This document shows, piece by piece, positions 11,099 through 22,126 of a DNA stretch of 64,000 nucleotides (position 1 is its first letter; every line of letters starts with the position of its first letter). The notes below the pieces were generated by a model that saw nothing but the letters and a program-made list of their open reading frames with translations, was not told the DNA's origin and made no database searches. The DNA comes from Omphiscola glabra. Taxonomy: Eukaryota; Mollusca; Gastropoda; Lymnaeidae. A program made the translations under genes and the position numbers. Location: assembly GCA_964017045.1 (NCBI GenBank), contig OZ024801.1, forward strand, positions 35,017,257-35,081,256. Reading direction: 5' to 3'.

Positions 11099-11216
11099 GA
11101 TATCTGGGGCCATGTTACTGAGAAAATTTCATTAAGTTGCTAACGCATGTCACTTCGACCTTGTCCATTGACGCCAAAATTTTGCTAATTGAATCGAATC
11201 TTTGATTGATCCAGAC

Positions 11217-11526
11217 CAGGGGTGGGCAAACTACGGGTCGCGGGCCACATGCGGCCCGGCAACTGATGTTATGCGGCCCCCGAGGGCATTTAGAAATATA
11301 AAAAATGACTTACCTTTTAAGTTATCTTCTTGAATTTTACAGAATTTCATGTAACGTTACGATTGTTTTAAAAATTTTTATAAAATTTCTTTCCAGTTTT
11401 CTATTTTTTGTTAACAGTCCTTGACCTTCGTAATGTAGTGCTACCTATGGCAAAATATACATGCGGCCCTCCAATAGCTTTTCATTTGTCAATTTGGCCC
11501 TACGCACAAAAAGTTTGCCCACCCCT
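11217..11526. mobile_element. hAT MITE with exact 8-bp target duplication
   Basis: Ends CAGGGGTGGGCAAAC and GTTTGCCCACCCCTG form a near-perfect inverted repeat. The flanks ATCCAGAC (11209-11216 and 11527-11534) are identical, an 8-bp hAT duplication. The 310-bp interior has GCGGCCC motifs near both ends and no coding frame. It belongs to the same broad hAT type as the 312-1895 element. Confidence 0.95.
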
Positions 11527-11830
11527 GATCCAGACTAACTTTGTGCAACAAATCTCAGCAGCGTCCAAGACGCTGGCAACATCAACCAATATTCCATAAG
11601 AAATATCGGATAGTAGTGTTTTGGATTACTTGAGACATGGTGCACAGCAGACATTCACGTCCTATTTTATAAGAGGCTTAACCAATCCATCATGAACACA
11701 AGTGTTTCAAAATGTCCTGATATGAACAGGTATTTAGCACTGTGTACATTTTGGTATTATTTCGTTTATTTTTGAAGTCGTAAATCTGAGCTTGCGTTAG
11801 TAGTGTTTAACGTATAACTTATTGTGTTCT

Positions 11831-12160
11831 CAATAACGTAGTGTGAACACAATAACGCAGTGTGTACTCTATAACGTAGTGTGTACTCTATAACGTAGTG
11901 TGTACTCTATAACGTAGTGTGTACTCTATAACGTAGTGTGTACTCTATAACGTAGTGTGTACTCTATAACGTAGTGTGTACTCTATAACGTAGTGTGTAC
12001 TCTATAACGTAGTGTGTACTCTATAACGTAGTGTGTACTCTATAACGTAGTGTGTACTCTATAACGTAGTGTGTACTCTATAACGTAGTGTGTACTCTAT
12101 AACGTAGTGTGTACTCTATAACGTAGAGTGTACTCTATAACGTAGTGTGTACTCTATAAC
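11831..12160. repeat. 19-bp minisatellite, about 17 copies
   Basis: Near-perfect units of ATAACGTAGTGTGTACTCT. The first two copies are diverged (GAACACA). High homogeneity suggests recent expansion or gene conversion. Confidence 0.97.
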
Positions 12161-12302
12161 AACGAGGAAGGCTAATGTCAATGAAAAAAAAAGATGTTCG
12201 CTTAAGTGACATTCTCTAACGTCACGTGGTTAATATTTGGTAAACACTAAAAATAGATTTGTTTTTATTTTTTTCAAGAAGGAAAAAAATACATCATATT
12301 TT

Positions 12303-12628
12303 ATCATTTCAATCATTGTACATCACTCCAATCATTGTACATCACTCCAATCATTGTACATCACTCCAATCATTGTACATCACTTCAATCATTGTACATC
12401 ACTCAAATCATTGTACATCACTCCAATCATTGTACATCACTTCAATCATTGTACATCACTCCAAACATTGTACATCACTTCAATCATTGTACATCACTCC
12501 AATCACTGTACATCACTCCAATCATTGTACATCACTTCAATCATTGTACATCACTCCAATCATTGTACATTACTCCAATCATTGTACATCACTCCAATCA
12601 TTGTACATCACTCCAATCATTGTACTTT
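12303..12628. repeat. 19-bp minisatellite, about 17 copies
   Basis: Units of CATCACTCCAATCATTGTA with CTTCAATC and CTCAAATC variants. It has the same unit length as the array 150 bp to its left but an unrelated sequence. All three + strand frames are open through it (up to 169 codons), an effect of composition. Confidence 0.97.
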
Positions 12629-12818
12629 ATGTATAGACCTTTGTTCAACCCCTCCATCCTTATACATATACTTACTGGTTGTACACGCCCTGATTTCAAT
12701 CATAACATACCCTGTCTCTAGCATCGTACTAAACCAAATACTCTAATGTTTGAACCTCAACCCCCACACCTTGTCATATTTTGTTTCATGAGTTATGGTG
12801 TCTCATAATTGTCTAACA

Positions 12819-13015
12819 CAGCGGCTCTCAACCTTTCTAATGCCACGACCCTTTAATACAGTTCCTCATGTTGTGACGACCCCCAACCACAATTTTGTTT
12901 CGTTGCTACTTCATAACTTATAGCGTATATGTGTTTTTCGATGGTCTTAAGCGACCCCTAGGAAAGGGTCGTTCGACAGCCAAAGGGGTCGCGACCCACA
13001 GGATGAGAACCGCTG
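12819..13015. mobile_element. SPIN-like hAT MITE, copy 1
   Basis: Ends CAGCGGCTCTCAACC and GGATGAGAACCGCTG, with exact 8-bp flanks GTCTAACA (12811-12818 and 13016-13023). The interior has the paired GGGTCGCGACCC and GGGTCGTTCGAC segments, the TTTTTCGATGGTCTTA centre and an ACAGTTCCTCATGTTGTG arm that I recognise from SPIN (SPACE INVADERS) non-autonomous hAT elements. It lies in opposite orientation to a second copy at 60728-60913, with which it aligns end to end. Confidence 0.88.
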
Positions 13016-13023
13016 GTCTAACA

Positions 13024-13466
13024 TATATCATATAGTGTTTTCAAGATGTATTTGAATGTCTCATGTGTCACCCAGAGCTGAGTTTGTGGTGACGTATGGC
13101 AAATGACCTTACCATTACCCTAGTTTTTTTTTCCAGACGACCCCGCCCCCCTCAGACTAAAAATTCCCACTAAATTTTGGCAAAGAGACAAGAAGGGTTC
13201 ATCACTCGTGATCCGTGTTTGTGTTTTGCCAGAGTTACGTCACCTGACACATCATCATTCAAGCGCGCAGAATTTCTAATGTGCTTAAATCCTCTGGTAC
13301 AGAATGTCTTCGGGGTTCGTTGTAGACTGTCTTGGAGGGTTCCCGCGCCCGGAGTGAAGCGGATTTGAATCACTAACTTGATTCCTTGCGCCTGTAGTTA
13401 AATAGGTTAAGGAATGTTAGCTTGAGGACTGTACTATTTTAAAAATTGTGTAGTGTGAGATGAAAG
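13024..13466. other. no gene seen
   Basis: Open frames of about 65 codons occur on both strands over 13170-13373 but overlap each other and show no family resemblance. A C-rich tract lies near 13140-13153. Confidence 0.5.
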
Positions 13467-13604
13467 GAACGTCGTGGCAAGGGAGATCGCAGGGCCCGTT
13501 ACGCAATTTTATTTATATTGAACGTTGACATTTTCAGCCAACTACAGATTGTTGTGGGTGTGTTTGACACGCCCCGGGTGGCACTAACCTAAGCTACGCC
13601 GCTG
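13467..13604. mobile_element. hAT-like MITE, CAGTGGCGTAGC-ended family, degenerate copy
   Basis: The right end GCTACGCCGCTG matches the family. The left end is eroded (CGTCGTGGCAAGGGAG) but aligns with CAGTGGCGTAGCAAGG at 11 of 16 positions. The flanks GATGAAAG (13459-13466) and GATGAAAA (13605-13612) match at 7 of 8. Length 138 bp, shorter than the 163-177 bp of its relatives. Confidence 0.6.
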
Positions 13605-13654
13605 GATGAAAATAGACTAAATTTCAAACAAATTTAAAAAATGAAAAATGTAGT

Positions 13655-14037
13655 AGTTCAAACTAGCAGATCAAGCTAGGAGTTCAGGTGAGGAGTTCAG
13701 GTGAGGAGTTCAGGTGAGGAGTTCAGGTGAGGAGTTCAGGCGATCAGTTCAAGCCAGGAGTTCAGGTGAGGAGTTCAGGCGAGCAGTTCAGGCGAGGAGT
13801 TCAGGCGAGCAGTTCAAGCTAGGAGTTCAGGCGAGCAGTTCAATCTAGGAGTTCAGGCGAGGAGTTCAAGTGAGGAGTTCAGGCGAGCAGTTCAAGCTAG
13901 GAGTTCAGTCTAGTAGTTCTGGTGAGGAGTTCAGTCTAACAGTTCATGCTAGCAGGTCAGGCCAACAGTTCAGGCTAGCCGTTCAGGTTAGCAGCTCAGT
14001 CAAGGAGTTCAGGTTGGGAGTTCAAGGCCGGAGTTAA
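13655..14037. repeat. 13-bp minisatellite, about 28 copies
   Basis: Unit GAGGAGTTCAGGT with GAGCAGTTCAGGC and CTAGGAGTTCAGG variants. Homogeneous at the left and increasingly diverged to the right, as expected if the left end is where expansion continued. Confidence 0.95.
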
Positions 14038-14086
14038 AGCTCGTACAATTAACATTTGCACGTTAAATTAGTAATGTTCTTTACGA

Positions 14087-14360
14087 CAGTGTTTCCCAAA
14101 CTTTAAATTTGACGACCCGGAGGATACGTTTACCGGTGCCAGATTTATTCATTTTTTAGATTAAGATTTGACCCTAAACATGCCATTAAATATATTTCTA
14201 ATTTCAGAAGTCAATCCAAGAAGTATTTATTAATTTGAAAAATTTAATGCTAGCATTAAAAAAATGTCAGTCGGGCTGTATAACTTTATTTAACTTGAAC
14301 TTTAACGTTTCTTGTCTCATGTGATGCAACGTTCACGGGCCACCAATTTGTTAAATACTG
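14087..14360. mobile_element. probable hAT element fragment
   Basis: The left end CAGTGTTTCCCAAAC is a common hAT terminus and the right side ends TTGTTAAATACTG. The flanks CTTTACGA and TCCTACGG match at 4 of 8, with all differences being transitions. The interior is AT-rich with no transposase. Confidence 0.5.
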
Positions 14361-14639
14361 TCCTACGGTCCGGGAGAGTTGAAAGTTTGAACTAAATTCC
14401 TTCGTCTGGTAGGACGGCCCAGGTAGGTTATTGATGCTCGTGTGTGACGTATACAATTACTTTTAAATTGTCACAGATTTCTGTTGGTGCTTTAAATTGG
14501 AGTATCTCAATCTGGGTTGAATTTAGTATTATTGGGGAATTGTTTTGTTTCACATGGTCCCCAGAGACTTAAGAAAAATACATTTACATATATCAAGTGC
14601 ATTATATTGGCAGAATCAAAACAGAAAATCACATGCCGG

Positions 14640-14802
14640 CAGAGGCGTAGTTAGAGTTATTGCCATTCGGTGCAGCCTCGATTTTTGCTGTCCCAGCCAT
14701 GAAAAAACCCTGGATTTGGCCGAAAATTCCGCCTCTGAATATATAGAGAAAAAAGTACCACCCGGGGCCTACCGCCACCTCACAGCCTCTTCTACGCCAC
14801 TG
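14640..14802. mobile_element. hAT-like MITE, CAGTGGCGTAGC-ended family
   Basis: Ends CAGAGGCGTAGTTAG and TTCTACGCCACTG are inverted. The flanks CATGCCGG (14632-14639) and CATGGCGG (14803-14810) match at 7 of 8. Length 163 bp, non-coding. Confidence 0.82.
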
Positions 14803-14862
14803 CATGGCGGTACATACAATTTAGCAATTGATTTAAATGCATGGTACAACCTTCAAAGATAT

Positions 14863-15145
14863 AGTGAATGTGTCAACCTTGTGTTGCTGTCACAGGTAAA
14901 GAGATAGTGAGTGTGTCAACCCTGTGTTGCTGTCACAGGTAAAGAGATAGTGAGTGTGTCAACCCTGTGTTGCTGTCACAGGTAAAGAGATAGTGAGTGA
15001 GTCAACCTTGTGTTGCTGTCACAGGTAAAGAGATAGTGAGTGTGTCAACCCTGTGTTGCTGTCACAGGTAAAGAGATAGTGAGTGTGTCAACCTTGTGTT
15101 GCTGTCACAGGTAAAGAGATAGTGAGTGTGTCAACCTTGTGTTTG
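14863..15145. repeat. 43-bp minisatellite, about 6.5 copies
   Basis: Units with core GTAAAGAGATAGTGAGTGTG followed by TCAACCCTGTGTTGCTG. Very homogeneous. The CACAG|GTAAAGAG junction resembles a 5' splice site in each copy but has no open coding context. Confidence 0.95.
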
Positions 15146-15364
15146 CCCAAGGTGGGCGTCCCGTTCGTCATCTAAGCACACAAAGTTTTTAAGCATGGTA
15201 AAAGTTGTAACATCGCCCATCTTGTTTTATACAAAGACATCGTGGCAAAGCTTCACGGCGGCTCTCAACTTGTCAAAAACAGTTGCTATTTGGGAAAGCA
15301 TTGGAAAAAAGAATTTAGAAATGCAACAAACTACAGTCAATCAAGTCAATTGTGATTCAGTCCC

Positions 15365-15510
15365 AACTAGGGCGTAGGAGGGGAGGTCCGTTCCCGGTTG
15401 ACACTCTTTTCATTATATTAAGGGTGGCATTTTTGGCAAACAATTCAAGTGTTTTATCATGGAACTGGGGTGGCCAAAAACATGGGTTTGTGGGGGGGGG
15501 GGGGGGGCAT
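15365..15510. mobile_element. possible degenerate MITE related to 2328-2504
   Basis: GGGCGTAGGAGGGGAGGTCC, then GGTGGCATTTTTGGC and a CATGGAACTGGG segment, resemble the order in the 2328-2504 element. It ends in a long G tract (about 15491-15507). No convincing right terminus or target duplication. Confidence 0.3.
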
Positions 15511-16150
15511 TTTAAAAATCATTGTATTACAATTTGGCTTGTTTGGTCGTTTAGTGCAAAGCTCGTGGGTTTTTTCTTGGCCAGAATTTTGCAGGATATC
15601 GGTTGTCCTAACCGACTGATTCTTAATTCCAAATACAATACAAGAGGGTAGGAGAAACATGGACAGAATTTGAAACTGTAACTATTCAGTCTGTTGTGGG
15701 TATTACAGACATGATAGTTAGCAAAAGCTATGTTACTATTATTCAACTGTCACTGCCATCTCATTAACGTTAAATGAACCATCAGGTCCACTTGATATAA
15801 CTAAGCACTTTATTTAAACAAGAGTGTATACACATCAGAAATTAATAACATCACCTACAATATAGGATATGAATAAAGAGACATTTTCACTTCTGTATTG
15901 TGTATATCTATTATATCTGCTCTCGTCCTCACATTTATTTCACAATTTATTGTATCCAAGACTAACAACACGACCTTTCAACATGGCCGCCTTAGAACCT
16001 TGTCCGTTATATCATTACAGTTTTGTGTCTCTGTTGATTAGAACTAATATCAAATTAGCATGCACAAAGTCATACCGTTAGAAAAAAAAATTGCAAAAAA
16101 TACAACAGAAAATAAAAAGAGATAACAAACATATACCTTAGTCTATATTA
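15511..16150. other. no gene seen
   Basis: AT-rich DNA without recognisable coding, transposon ends or tandem structure. Confidence 0.55.
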
Positions 16151-16151
16151 A

Positions 16152-16408
16152 TCTGGTATTCTGTATACTTTGTTTAGGGTAATATGGTATTCTGTATACT
16201 TTGTTTAGGGTAATATAGTATTCTGTATACTTTGTTTAGGGTAATATGGTATTCTGTATACTTTGTTTAGGGTAATATAGTATTCTGTATACTTTGTTTA
16301 GGGTAATATGGTATTCTGTATACTTTGTTTAGGGTAATATAGTATTCTGTATACTTTGTTTAGGGTAATATGGTATTCTGTATACTTTGTTTAGGGTAAT
16401 ATGGTATT
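16152..16408. repeat. 31-bp minisatellite with telomere-like motif, about 8 copies
   Basis: Units with core TATTCTGTATACTTTGTTTA followed by GGGTAATAT. Each carries one TTTAGGGTAA, which resembles a telomeric TTAGGG word but occurs once per 31 bp and not in tandem. Units alternate between ATATGG and ATATAG at the junction, suggesting a two-unit repeat. Confidence 0.95.
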
Positions 16409-16607
16409 TTGTTACTTTGTACATTCTTATACTCGGTAGTAAGTGCTGTTCACGCTGTTTATATAATTCTATGTATCAGATAGGGCACCTTCCTAATACA
16501 GCCGTCAATGTAAAAATCGTTAAAAATCTGTAAGTGTTTGATTTTCAAATCGGTAACTTTTGTTCTACGCCTGACCCGTTTCCACTCCTTATTTTCTTCC
16601 CAATTTC

Positions 16608-16740
16608 CTTTTAACTCGATAGAGAAGCACACACATAACAACAGGACTTATATTTAACTCGATAGAGAAGCACACACATAACAACAGCACTTATATTTAA
16701 CTCGATAGAGAAGCACCCACATAACAACAGGACTTATATC
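16608..16740. repeat. 43-bp minisatellite, 3 copies
   Basis: Three near-identical units with core TTAACTCGATAGAGAAGCAC followed by CACATAACAACAG. Confidence 0.93.
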
Positions 16741-16798
16741 ATTTTAAATAATAATTTTTTTTTGCTGCAACGGTTTGACTTAATGCAAGATCAAAAGT

Positions 16799-17213
16799 CC
16801 CAAACATCGCTACCAAACCTGATAAGCTGTCCCAAACATCGCCACCAAACCTGATAAGATATCCCAAACATCGCACCAAACCTGATAAGCTGTGCCAAAC
16901 ATCGCCACCAAACCTGATAAGATGTCCCAAACATCTCCACCAAACCTGATAAGATGTCCCAAACATCGCCACCAAACCTGATAAGCTGTCCCAAACATCT
17001 CCACCAAACCTGATAAGCTGTCCCAAACATCTCCACCAAACCTGATAAGCTGTCTTAAACATCTCCACCAAACCTGATCAGCTGTCTCAAACATCGCCAC
17101 CAAACCTGATAAGCTGTCCCAAACATCTCCACCAAACCTGATAAGCTGTCCCAAACATCGCCACCAAACCTGATAAGCTGTCCCAAACATCGCCACCAAA
17201 CCTGATAAGCTGA
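16799..17213. repeat. 32-bp minisatellite, about 13 copies
   Basis: Units with core CCACCAAACCTGATAAGCTG followed by TCCCAAACATC. Variants at CATCGCC versus CATCTCC are interspersed. All three minus-strand frames are open, up to 129 codons, with repetitive content only. Confidence 0.96.
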
Positions 17214-18138
17214 CATTTCACAATCTTTTTTGAACTCAACAATCAAGCAAATCTCCGCTGCGCCGTCTGAAAAGAGACCCTTTAAAAAAAACTTGCCCAG
17301 AACCATGTAAACATGTTCGTTTTTTAAACCTGAACTTCAAATAAATCTGACTTGAAAAGTTTTAACAACAAAAAGAACACAGCGAAACCTTGCTGAGCGG
17401 CAGATAACACAATATTTGAATACGGAGATGTTCGCATGACAGAAGTCCATAATTTATGCCTTCTTGGCTTCATTGTTAGGCTTGCAAAAAATAGAGATTT
17501 CTTTATATAAAAAAAAAACTTCTTATTCTTGAAGCCGTGTCAGTGGAGTGTGTCCTCAAGGAAGTCTCCATCAGGATTATCTCGCATGACTGAGATCACG
17601 GGAGACACATTCAGATAATTAATGATAATTTATGCATGACGTCGCCAGCGGTTGAACCGATGCTGCACACAGGAGGAGCATTGTGATGCACGGCTTGTCA
17701 CATGTAACGCTGTCATATTGCCTTATAAGGGCTGCTTGACGTAATCCGGAATGATCCACTATGCTGGTGTCTTAGCTAAGGGGACATATAGTAAGTACAC
17801 ACTGAAAAAAAGGGGGGGGGGACGACGATGTCGGAGATTATGCGTACTTGTGTGTATGGTTGGGGGGAGTTCCGGCAGAAAGAACGCCAATTTATTAAAA
17901 AAAACTATACAATAATCAATTTAAAAAATTAGCATATTTATACATATGTCTCTGATACTGTAAACATATCACGCAATGTTTTGTATATATTATCGCCATA
18001 AGGATAATGTTGCCTTATGTTTTCACAAATGAAGTCTCTAAATATCGCTCATGTAGTACTCATTAGTAGTAGAATTACTGTAATATTTTGTCCACCGTAG
18101 ATTCAACGTGTGATGGACGAATTTTGTTCCGGCTACGC
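17214..18138. other. no gene seen
   Basis: Mixed-composition unique DNA with A tracts near 17285 and 17508 and a G tract near 17811. No exon or element recognised. Confidence 0.55.
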
Positions 18139-18229
18139 CAGTGGTTCCTAAAATTTTTCGATTCCCGGCGCTCTTGCTAACATTAATTTTTCAGCAAGCG
18201 CCTTGTGTTAAATTTTGTTCTGTGCCAAT

Positions 18230-18336
18230 TCTCTCGCTGTCCTCTCTCTGACCTCTCTCTGTCCTCTCTCTGACCTCTCGCTGTCCTCTCTGTGACCTCT
18301 ATCTGACCAGTGTCTAACCTCTCGCTGTCCTCTCGG
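18230..18336. repeat. about 14-bp pyrimidine minisatellite, 7 copies
   Basis: Alternating TCTCTCTGACC and TCTCGCTGTCC units, imperfect. Confidence 0.85.
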
Positions 18337-18571
18337 ACAATAAATATAATTTAAGTGTTATTTTAAAAATATTAATTCTGTTTTTACTGTTGTTTGTTCG
18401 CTGATGAAGGTTTCTTGCCGACACGTTTGTTGTTTTGTTGCGTTCTTTTTTTCAGGTGTTCCCATACTTTGTTTCACTCATTACCTTCTTTTAAAAATTT
18501 TAACAAGTACACTTTGAAATAGCTCATAAATAAACAAAATAAAATAAAGGGTACGGTAAAATAAATAAAAC

Positions 18572-18811
18572 GGTTACCGGAAATTTGATCGAAAGAAATT
18601 TCGTCGACGGAAAATTTATCGAATCTTTTTTTCAGTTCAGACGTTAAAATTTTCGTCAAATTTCTTTTTGAACGCACTATACTATATAGTAAAACAAAAT
18701 AATGCGTTGAAAAAGAAATTTGGCGCACAATTTTAACGTATAAACTAAAAAAAAAAGATTCGACCAAATTTCCGTTCGATCAAATTTCCGTCGATCAATT
18801 TTCCGGATACG
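18572..18811. mobile_element. Mutator-like MITE with exact 9-bp target duplication, copy 2
   Basis: Left terminus GGTTACCGGAAATTTGATCG and right terminus reading inward as CGTATCCGGAAAATTGATCG. It is flanked by identical AAATAAAAC (18563-18571 and 18812-18820), a 9-bp duplication characteristic of Mutator-type elements. Shares interior landmarks TTTTTTCAGTTCA, CGTTAAAATTTTCGTC and AGTAAAACAAAATAATGC with copy 1. 240 bp, non-coding. Confidence 0.9.
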
Positions 18812-19317
18812 AAATAAAACATATGTTGGTCACTAAGCTTCAGCTAATAACTGCAAACAGTAGTTTCTCAAGTGAGTTACTCTTTGCACTACTGTCCTTA
18901 GATGTCACATCTGATTAAAAGTATTAATCAAATTATGAAAATGATGTAATATTTCGAGGCACCCTTGTGAGGAAGCCGAATCAAACCAGTACAGATCCAT
19001 GTCGACGAAAAACAGCGCCTGGGGCGAAACTGGAAAATGGTGCCCCTTAATATAAAAAGTACCCCCTCCCCCGGAGTACAAGTAAAAAATACGATTTTTG
19101 GCAACCCATGTTTTTCTGAAGTGTATGGGTTTTATTCACTGTTAAGGTCCTATATAGAGACGATTTATGCTCCCCTAATGTTGGCACCCGGGGTGACTGC
19201 CCTCTTCGCCCAATTTTAATGGCGCTTCCCGATGGCAACGTGGCACCCATAGCGACGCGGCGTATATTCTGGGAACCACTGGACTCGCCAAACAGTCGTG
19301 ACACATTTTTTAAAAAT

Positions 19318-19617
19318 TTCTGTGACGTCATAATTATCTATAAATTATGTGATTGTGACGTATATAATTGTCTATAAATTATGTGATTGTGACATCATAA
19401 TTAACTATAAATTATGTGATTGTGACATCATAATTAACTATAAATTATGTGATTGTGACATCATAATTAACTATAAATTATGTGATTGTGACATCATAAT
19501 TAACTATAAATTATGTGGTTGTGACGTCATAATTATCTATTAATTATGTGATTGTGACATCATAATTATCTATAAATTATCTGATTGTGACATCATAATT
19601 ATCTATAATTTATGTGA
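19318..19617. repeat. 33-bp minisatellite, about 9 copies
   Basis: Units with core TATAAATTATGTGATTGTGA followed by CATCATAATTA. It begins inside TGACGTCATAATT-type sequence. AT-rich with TGACGTCA-like words in some units. Confidence 0.95.
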
Positions 19618-20087
19618 TTTGGGGGGTGGTGTCGAAAGTTCATTGTACTTACGCAGGGGGCGAGGTGGGAGTATAAAAGTGTGCATGCAGCACAAGGCCG
19701 GTCCTGATGCAGCATATGAGATGTAAACATTTTGACTTTTTCGTACATGGATGGCCCCTAAGTTGTTTTTTGTAGAGCAAAGAGTTCTGATGTTTATTGT
19801 TTCAGAACTTGGACTAATGTAAAACACTATTCTTAAATCTTATTGAGAAATCAAGTGCAACACAGAAAACACACAACAAAAAAAAAAAAAACTAAGACAC
19901 AAGATATATAACCAATATTTTACTGATAGATTACAAAGAACACATTGATCGCTTAAAGCGTACACAATAAATACAGAGATAAAATGTTTTTAAAACAAAC
20001 GCAGCAAATAAATAGAAAATATTGCGATTTACGCCACAGACGGTCACGAAATACAAGACAATATTATTTTTAAAAACTAGATATAGC
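19618..20087. other. no gene seen
   Basis: AT-rich DNA with an A tract near 19878. No recognised feature. Confidence 0.5.
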
Positions 20088-20230
20088 CTTCCAAACATTG
20101 GCAACAGCAATGCGTGACCTTCCTATCTACTAAAGTTACTTGACAAAACATGAACCAAAGTAACGCACATTTAAGAATCCCACTTTTTGCTACGACCCCC
20201 CCCCCCCCCCCCCCGCCCCTCCCAATCCCC
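20088..20230. repeat. dispersed repeat copy B (single-unit form)
   Basis: Parallels 10670-10800: AACAGCAATGCGTGACCTTCC, CTATCTACTAAAGT, TACTTGACAAAA, GTAACGC, then TTTGCTACG and a long C tract (about 20187-20214). It carries one copy of the segment that is a 39-bp, five-copy array in copy A. Confidence 0.75.
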
Positions 20231-20640
20231 ATGATACGCAACTGCACACTTTTTAGTTCATGCCCATGAACTATATTAATATTCTGATGTCCCACCCACT
20301 TTTAAACCGACTATTGATTACACCATACTTCAACTGAGACGATTTCATCTTACAAAAAGAAAAAAACAAACTATTACGCGCCAAACACTATTGCGTTATT
20401 TAAAATAAAAAAAATTCAATCATTTAGCGTATTTCTCAGGAATTATATTTTTCGCGATATCCGGAAATGGAAGCAGTCACACCACAAGCAAAATGTATTT
20501 AAGAGGGCATGTTTAAAATAAATGCCCCTCATTTTGCTTTCTATTGGACCCTTCCGCACTTAAGTGTGAGGATCACTCTTTAAAAGCTATTTTATTGTCG
20601 CCCTGCCTGTATGTACTTGTCAGAAAGAATCAAAGCTTAT
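20231..20640. other. no gene seen
   Basis: AT-rich DNA, no recognisable coding or repeat structure. Confidence 0.5.
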
Positions 20641-20644
20641 ATAC

Positions 20645-20808
20645 TAGAACTACGTATTGGTGTAGATGTGTTGATAGAACTACGTGCTCGGCTAATTGGT
20701 GTAGATGTGTTGATAGAACTACGTGCTCGGCTAATTGGTGTAGATGTGTTAATAGAACTACGTGCTCGGCTAATTGGTGTAGATGTGTTGATAGAAGTAT
20801 GTGCTCTA
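20645..20808. repeat. 39-bp minisatellite, 4 copies
   Basis: Units with core GGTGTAGATGTGTTGATAGA followed by ACTACGTGCTCGGCTAA. Open frames on both strands reflect the 13-codon period. Confidence 0.95.
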
Positions 20809-20867
20809 ATTCCTGCATTTAAATATAGACGTATAAGGTCAATGGCAACGTCTCTTGGTGTTTTAAG

Positions 20868-22126
20868 GTCGGTGTCTTCTGCTCATAAATAGTGACACGT
20901 GTAGGCTGCATGTCTTCTGCTCATAAATAGTGACACGTGTAGGCTGCGTGTCTTCTGCTCATAAATAGTGACACGTGTAGGCTGCATGTCTTCTGCTCAT
21001 AAATAGTGACACGTGTAGGCTGCGTGTCTTCTGCTCATAAATAGTGACATGTGTAGGCTGCATGTCTTCTGCTCATAAATAGTGACACGTGTAGGTTGCG
21101 TGTCTTCTGCTCATAAATAGTGACACGTGTAGGCTGCATGTCTTCTGCTCATAAATAGTGACACGTGTCGGCTGCGTGTCTTCTGCTCATTAATAGTGAC
21201 ACGTGTCGGCTGCGAGTCTTCTGCTCATAAATAGTGACACGTGTAGGCTGCGTGTCTTTTGCTCATAAATAGTGACACGTGTCGGCTGCGTGTCTTCTGC
21301 TCATAAATAGTGACACGTGTAGGCTGCGTGTCTTCTGCTCATAAATATTGACACGTGTAGGCTGCGTGTCTTCTGCTCATAAATAGTGACACGTGTAGGC
21401 TGCGTGTCTTCTGCTCATAAATAGTGACACGTGTCGGCTGCGTGTCTTCTGCTCATAAATAGTGAGACGTGTCGGCTGCGTGTCTTCTGCTCATAAATAG
21501 TGACACGTGTCAACTGCGTGTCTTCTGCTCATAAATAGTGACACGTGTCGGCTGCATGTCTTCTGCTCATAAATAGTGACACGTGTCGGCTGCGTGTCTT
21601 CTGCTCATAAATAGTGACACGTGTCGGCTGCGTGTCTTCTGCTCATAAATAGTGACACGTGTCGGCTGCGTGTCTTCTGCTAATAAATAGTGACACGTGT
21701 AGGCTGCGTGTCTTCTGCTCATAAATAGTGACACGTGTAGGCTGCGTGTCTTCTGCTCATAAATAGTGACACGTGTCGGCTGCGTGTCTTCTGCTCATAA
21801 ATAGTGACACGTGTCGGCTGCGTGTCTTCTGCTCATAAATAGTGACACGTGTCGGCTGCGTGTCTTCTGCTCATAAATAGTGACACGTGTCTTCTGCGTG
21901 TCTTCTGCTCATAAATAGTGACACGTGTAGGCTGCGTGTCTTCTGCTCATAAATAGTGACACGTGTAGGCTGCGTGTCTTCTGCTCATAAATAGTGACAC
22001 GTGTAGGCTGCGTGTCTTCTGCTCATAAATAGTGACACGTGTAGGCTGCGTGTCTTCTGCTCATAAATAGTGACACGTGTAGGCTGCGTGTCTTCTGCTC
22101 ATAAATAGTGACACGTGTCGGCTGCA
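20868..22126. repeat. 38-bp minisatellite with ACACGTGT palindrome, about 33 copies
   Basis: Unit core TGCTCATAAATAGTGACACG followed by TGTAGGCTGCGTGTCTTC. Every unit contains the palindrome ACACGTGT, a canonical E-box (CACGTG). Variants TAGGCTGC and TCGGCTGC are clustered in runs, and GCATG replaces GCGTG mainly in the left part. One unit has CTTCTGCGTG substituted near 21890. Confidence 0.97.

Larger units (their letters stand above)
18139..19281. mobile_element. candidate hAT element with CAGTGGTTCC ends
   Basis: The left end CAGTGGTTCCTAAA and the right end CTGGGAACCACTG are inverted and of hAT type. The flanking 8-mers (GGCTACGC and GACTCGCC) match poorly, so the two ends could belong to different insertions. 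Inside are a TCTC-type minisatellite and a younger Mutator-like MITE. No transposase is visible. Confidence 0.4.

Noticed and set aside
13170..13373. Overlapping 63-67 codon frames on opposite strands
   Set aside because: Mutually overlapping, no recognisable family, no splice or promoter context.
16152..16408. True interstitial telomere array
   Set aside because: The TTAGGG word is not in tandem; it occurs once per 31-bp unit.
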